From: Cellulomonas sp.
GTDB taxonomy: Bacteria > Actinomycetota > Actinomycetes > Actinomycetales > Cellulomonadaceae
Direction of reading: 5' to 3'
DNA: 7,152 bases
NCBI GenBank assembly: GCA_027451305.1
Contig: DAIDJQ010000195.1
Span: 1-7,152 of the forward strand
Under the pieces are notes generated by a model. It did not search any database, was not told the DNA's origin, and saw only the letters and a program-made list of their open reading frames with translations. The position numbers and the translations under genes are program-made. Numbering within the stretch: position 1 is the first letter of the stretch; each line of letters starts with the position of its first letter. Positions 6,586-7,152 of this stretch are shown in pieces.

Positions 6586-6944
6586 CAGCGGCCGCCCCGC
6601 CGCACCCCGGCCAGTGCCCGGCGCACGCCGTGGCTGAAGGCGGCGACCTTGATCAGCGGCCCGCCGACCGTCGCGGTGACCAGCGCGGTGAGGGCCGAGA
6701 CGTTCTCCGAGACGGAGGCGGCGGCTGTGGTGACGACGTCGACCTTCTCCAGCTGCCCGTTGGACGAGGCGACCAGCGTCGCGGCCTCGTCGAGCACCGG
6801 GACCGCGTGCTGCGCGATCTGCTCGACGGCCGTGCGTGTCTCGTCGAGCACGCCGCCCAGCTTGAGCAGGGGCACGGCCAGCAGGGCGACGAGCGCGACG
6901 AACGCCACCGCGGCGATGAGACCTGCGATGTCGCCACCGGACAT
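6585..6944 (-). CDS. DUF948 membrane-anchored protein
   Basis: A 119-residue protein of the DUF948 type, function unknown. The N-terminal membrane helix is at about residues 7-27 (AGLIAAVAFVALVALLAVPL). It is followed by an amphipathic, probably coiled segment with LDETRTAVEQI (33-43), then VLDEAATLV, LEKVDVVTTAAASVSENV and the ending GGPLIKVAAFSHGVRRAL, which is typical of actinobacterial members. Start: the ATG at 6944 with GGAG 6 nt upstream. It is the first gene after the rpsD terminator and overlaps the next small membrane protein by one base. A protein with one helix and a long coiled cytoplasmic part suggests a scaffold or membrane-linked partner, but this is an inference. Confidence 0.9.
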   Translation of the reverse strand: MSGGDIAGLIAAVAFVALVALLAVPLLKLGGVLDETRTAVEQIAQHAVPVLDEAATLVASSNGQLEKVDVVTTAAASVSENVSALTALVTATVGGPLIKVAAFSHGVRRALAGVRRGGR

Positions 6945-6950
6945 GGGTCG

Positions 6951-6954
6951 CTCC
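6951..6954 (-). promoter_or_regulatory. Ribosome binding site of the DUF948 gene
   Basis: GGAG on the minus strand, 6 nt before the ATG at 6944. Confidence 0.65.
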
Positions 6955-6975
6955 GTCCTGTCGTCGTACGTGCGG

Positions 6976-7017
6976 GCGCCGCCCGACGCGGCGCGCTCTG
7001 CCGGTGCAGCCCACCGG
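6976..7017 (-). other. Two hairpins in the leader of the DUF948 gene
   Basis: CCGGTG-CAGCC-CACCGG (7001-7017) and GCGCCGC-CCGAC-GCGGCGC (6976-6994) are perfect stems of 6 and 7 bp, each with a 5-nt loop, lined up between the possible -10 box and the ribosome binding site. If transcription begins near 7018, both would be in the mRNA leader. No known riboswitch pattern is recognised. Confidence 0.35.
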
Positions 7018-7024
7018 TCGCACC

Positions 7025-7030
7025 ACCCTA
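7025..7030 (-). promoter_or_regulatory. Possible -10 element for the DUF948-alaS region
   Basis: TAGGGT on the minus strand fits the actinobacterial -10 pattern TAnnnT. It lies just after the rpsD terminator and about 80 nt before the DUF948 start. No recognisable -35 is found at 16-18 bp, so this is a weak call. Confidence 0.3.
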
Positions 7031-7061
7031 CCGGCGCAGGGCGGCGGGCTCGGGTCCGGGT

Positions 7062-7103
7062 GCGCGAGAGCCCCGCGACCGGACCGGTGCGGGGCTCTCG
7101 CGC
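7062..7103 (-). terminator. Strong intrinsic-type terminator hairpin after rpsD
   Basis: GCGCGAGAGCCCCGC (7062-7076) is perfectly complementary to 7089-7103, a 15-bp stem. The 12-nt loop folds further as ACCG-GAC-CGGT next to a single bulged G (7077), giving up to 19 bp. It begins 27 nt after the rpsD stop codon. There is no T-run after the stem on either strand, which is common for terminators in high-GC actinobacteria. Confidence 0.85.
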
Positions 7104-7130
7104 GAGACCGGGCGGTTGCCCGGCGACGGG

Positions 7131-7152
7131 TCAGCGGGCGTAGTACTCCACG
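7131..7152 (-). CDS. rpsD: 30S ribosomal protein S4, C-terminal end (runs off the right edge)
   Basis: Only the last six codons and the stop are present: VEYYAR followed by TGA. This matches the conserved C-terminus of actinobacterial ribosomal protein S4, which binds 16S rRNA early in 30S assembly. The call rests on this short ending, on the strong terminator 27 nt downstream, and on the known rpsD - DUF948 - alaS order in Micrococcales. The match is short, so some doubt remains. Confidence 0.75.

Noticed and set aside
3073..7143. An uninterrupted plus-strand reading frame of 1356 codons opposite alaS and its neighbours
   Set aside because: It runs antisense across several well-supported genes and their spacers, has His/Arg/Gly/Val-rich low-complexity sequence with no recognisable domain, and is expected where GC-rich third codon positions remove stop codons from the complementary frame.
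1..7152. CRISPR array, tRNA gene, insertion sequence, phage or defence genes
   Set aside because: No regularly spaced direct repeats beyond the mltG minisatellite, no cloverleaf, no transposase or integrase motifs, and all sizeable supported frames are core genes in one direction.

Overview
This window is a GC-rich, single-direction block of housekeeping genes. Gene order and protein style point to an actinobacterium of the order Micrococcales, most like Cellulomonas or a close relative. That placement is an inference from four things: the very high GC, the frequent GTG starts (four of the six genes whose start is present plus the partial pilus ATPase are GTG or ATG in mixed use), the actinobacterial-type protein sequences, and the order rpsD - DUF948 - short membrane protein - alaS - ruvX - mltG - aroE - pilus/secretion ATPase. 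Every gene I can support lies on the minus strand, so the window is best read from its right end to its left.

Right end (7152 to about 6945): the last six codons of ribosomal protein S4 (rpsD), then a very strong 15-bp (extendable) terminator hairpin, then a roughly 115-nt leader that holds a possible -10 element and two small hairpins. 6944-6223: two small membrane-anchored proteins joined by a TGATG stop/start overlap, a DUF948 protein and a protein resembling DUF6167. 6222-6106: a 117-nt spacer with three GC-rich hairpins in front of alaS.

6102-710: four genes packed with almost no spacing. They are alaS (alanyl-tRNA synthetase), ruvX/yqgF (Holliday-junction-resolvase-like nuclease, overlapping alaS by 8 nt), mltG (endolytic murein transglycosylase, overlapping ruvX by 4 nt as GTGA) and aroE (shikimate dehydrogenase, 11 nt after mltG). 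They are probably co-transcribed and translationally coupled. They serve different processes: charging tRNA-Ala, pre-16S rRNA processing or DNA repair, ending glycan strand growth, and the shikimate pathway.

Left end (709 to 1): a 221-nt spacer with a candidate operator or promoter (two near-identical dyad 12-mers and a set of competing hairpins), then the first 162 codons of a GspE/PilB-family assembly ATPase that runs off the window. Its N-terminus has the exact 24+5+24-residue layout of the MshEN c-di-GMP-binding domain, but the arginine that starts each motif is replaced.

I see no mobile element, CRISPR array, tRNA, phage gene or defence system. The genes themselves are ordinary. The points worth a second look are the intergenic regions around the pilus ATPase, alaS and DUF948, the degenerate MshEN motif, and a small tandem repeat in mltG.
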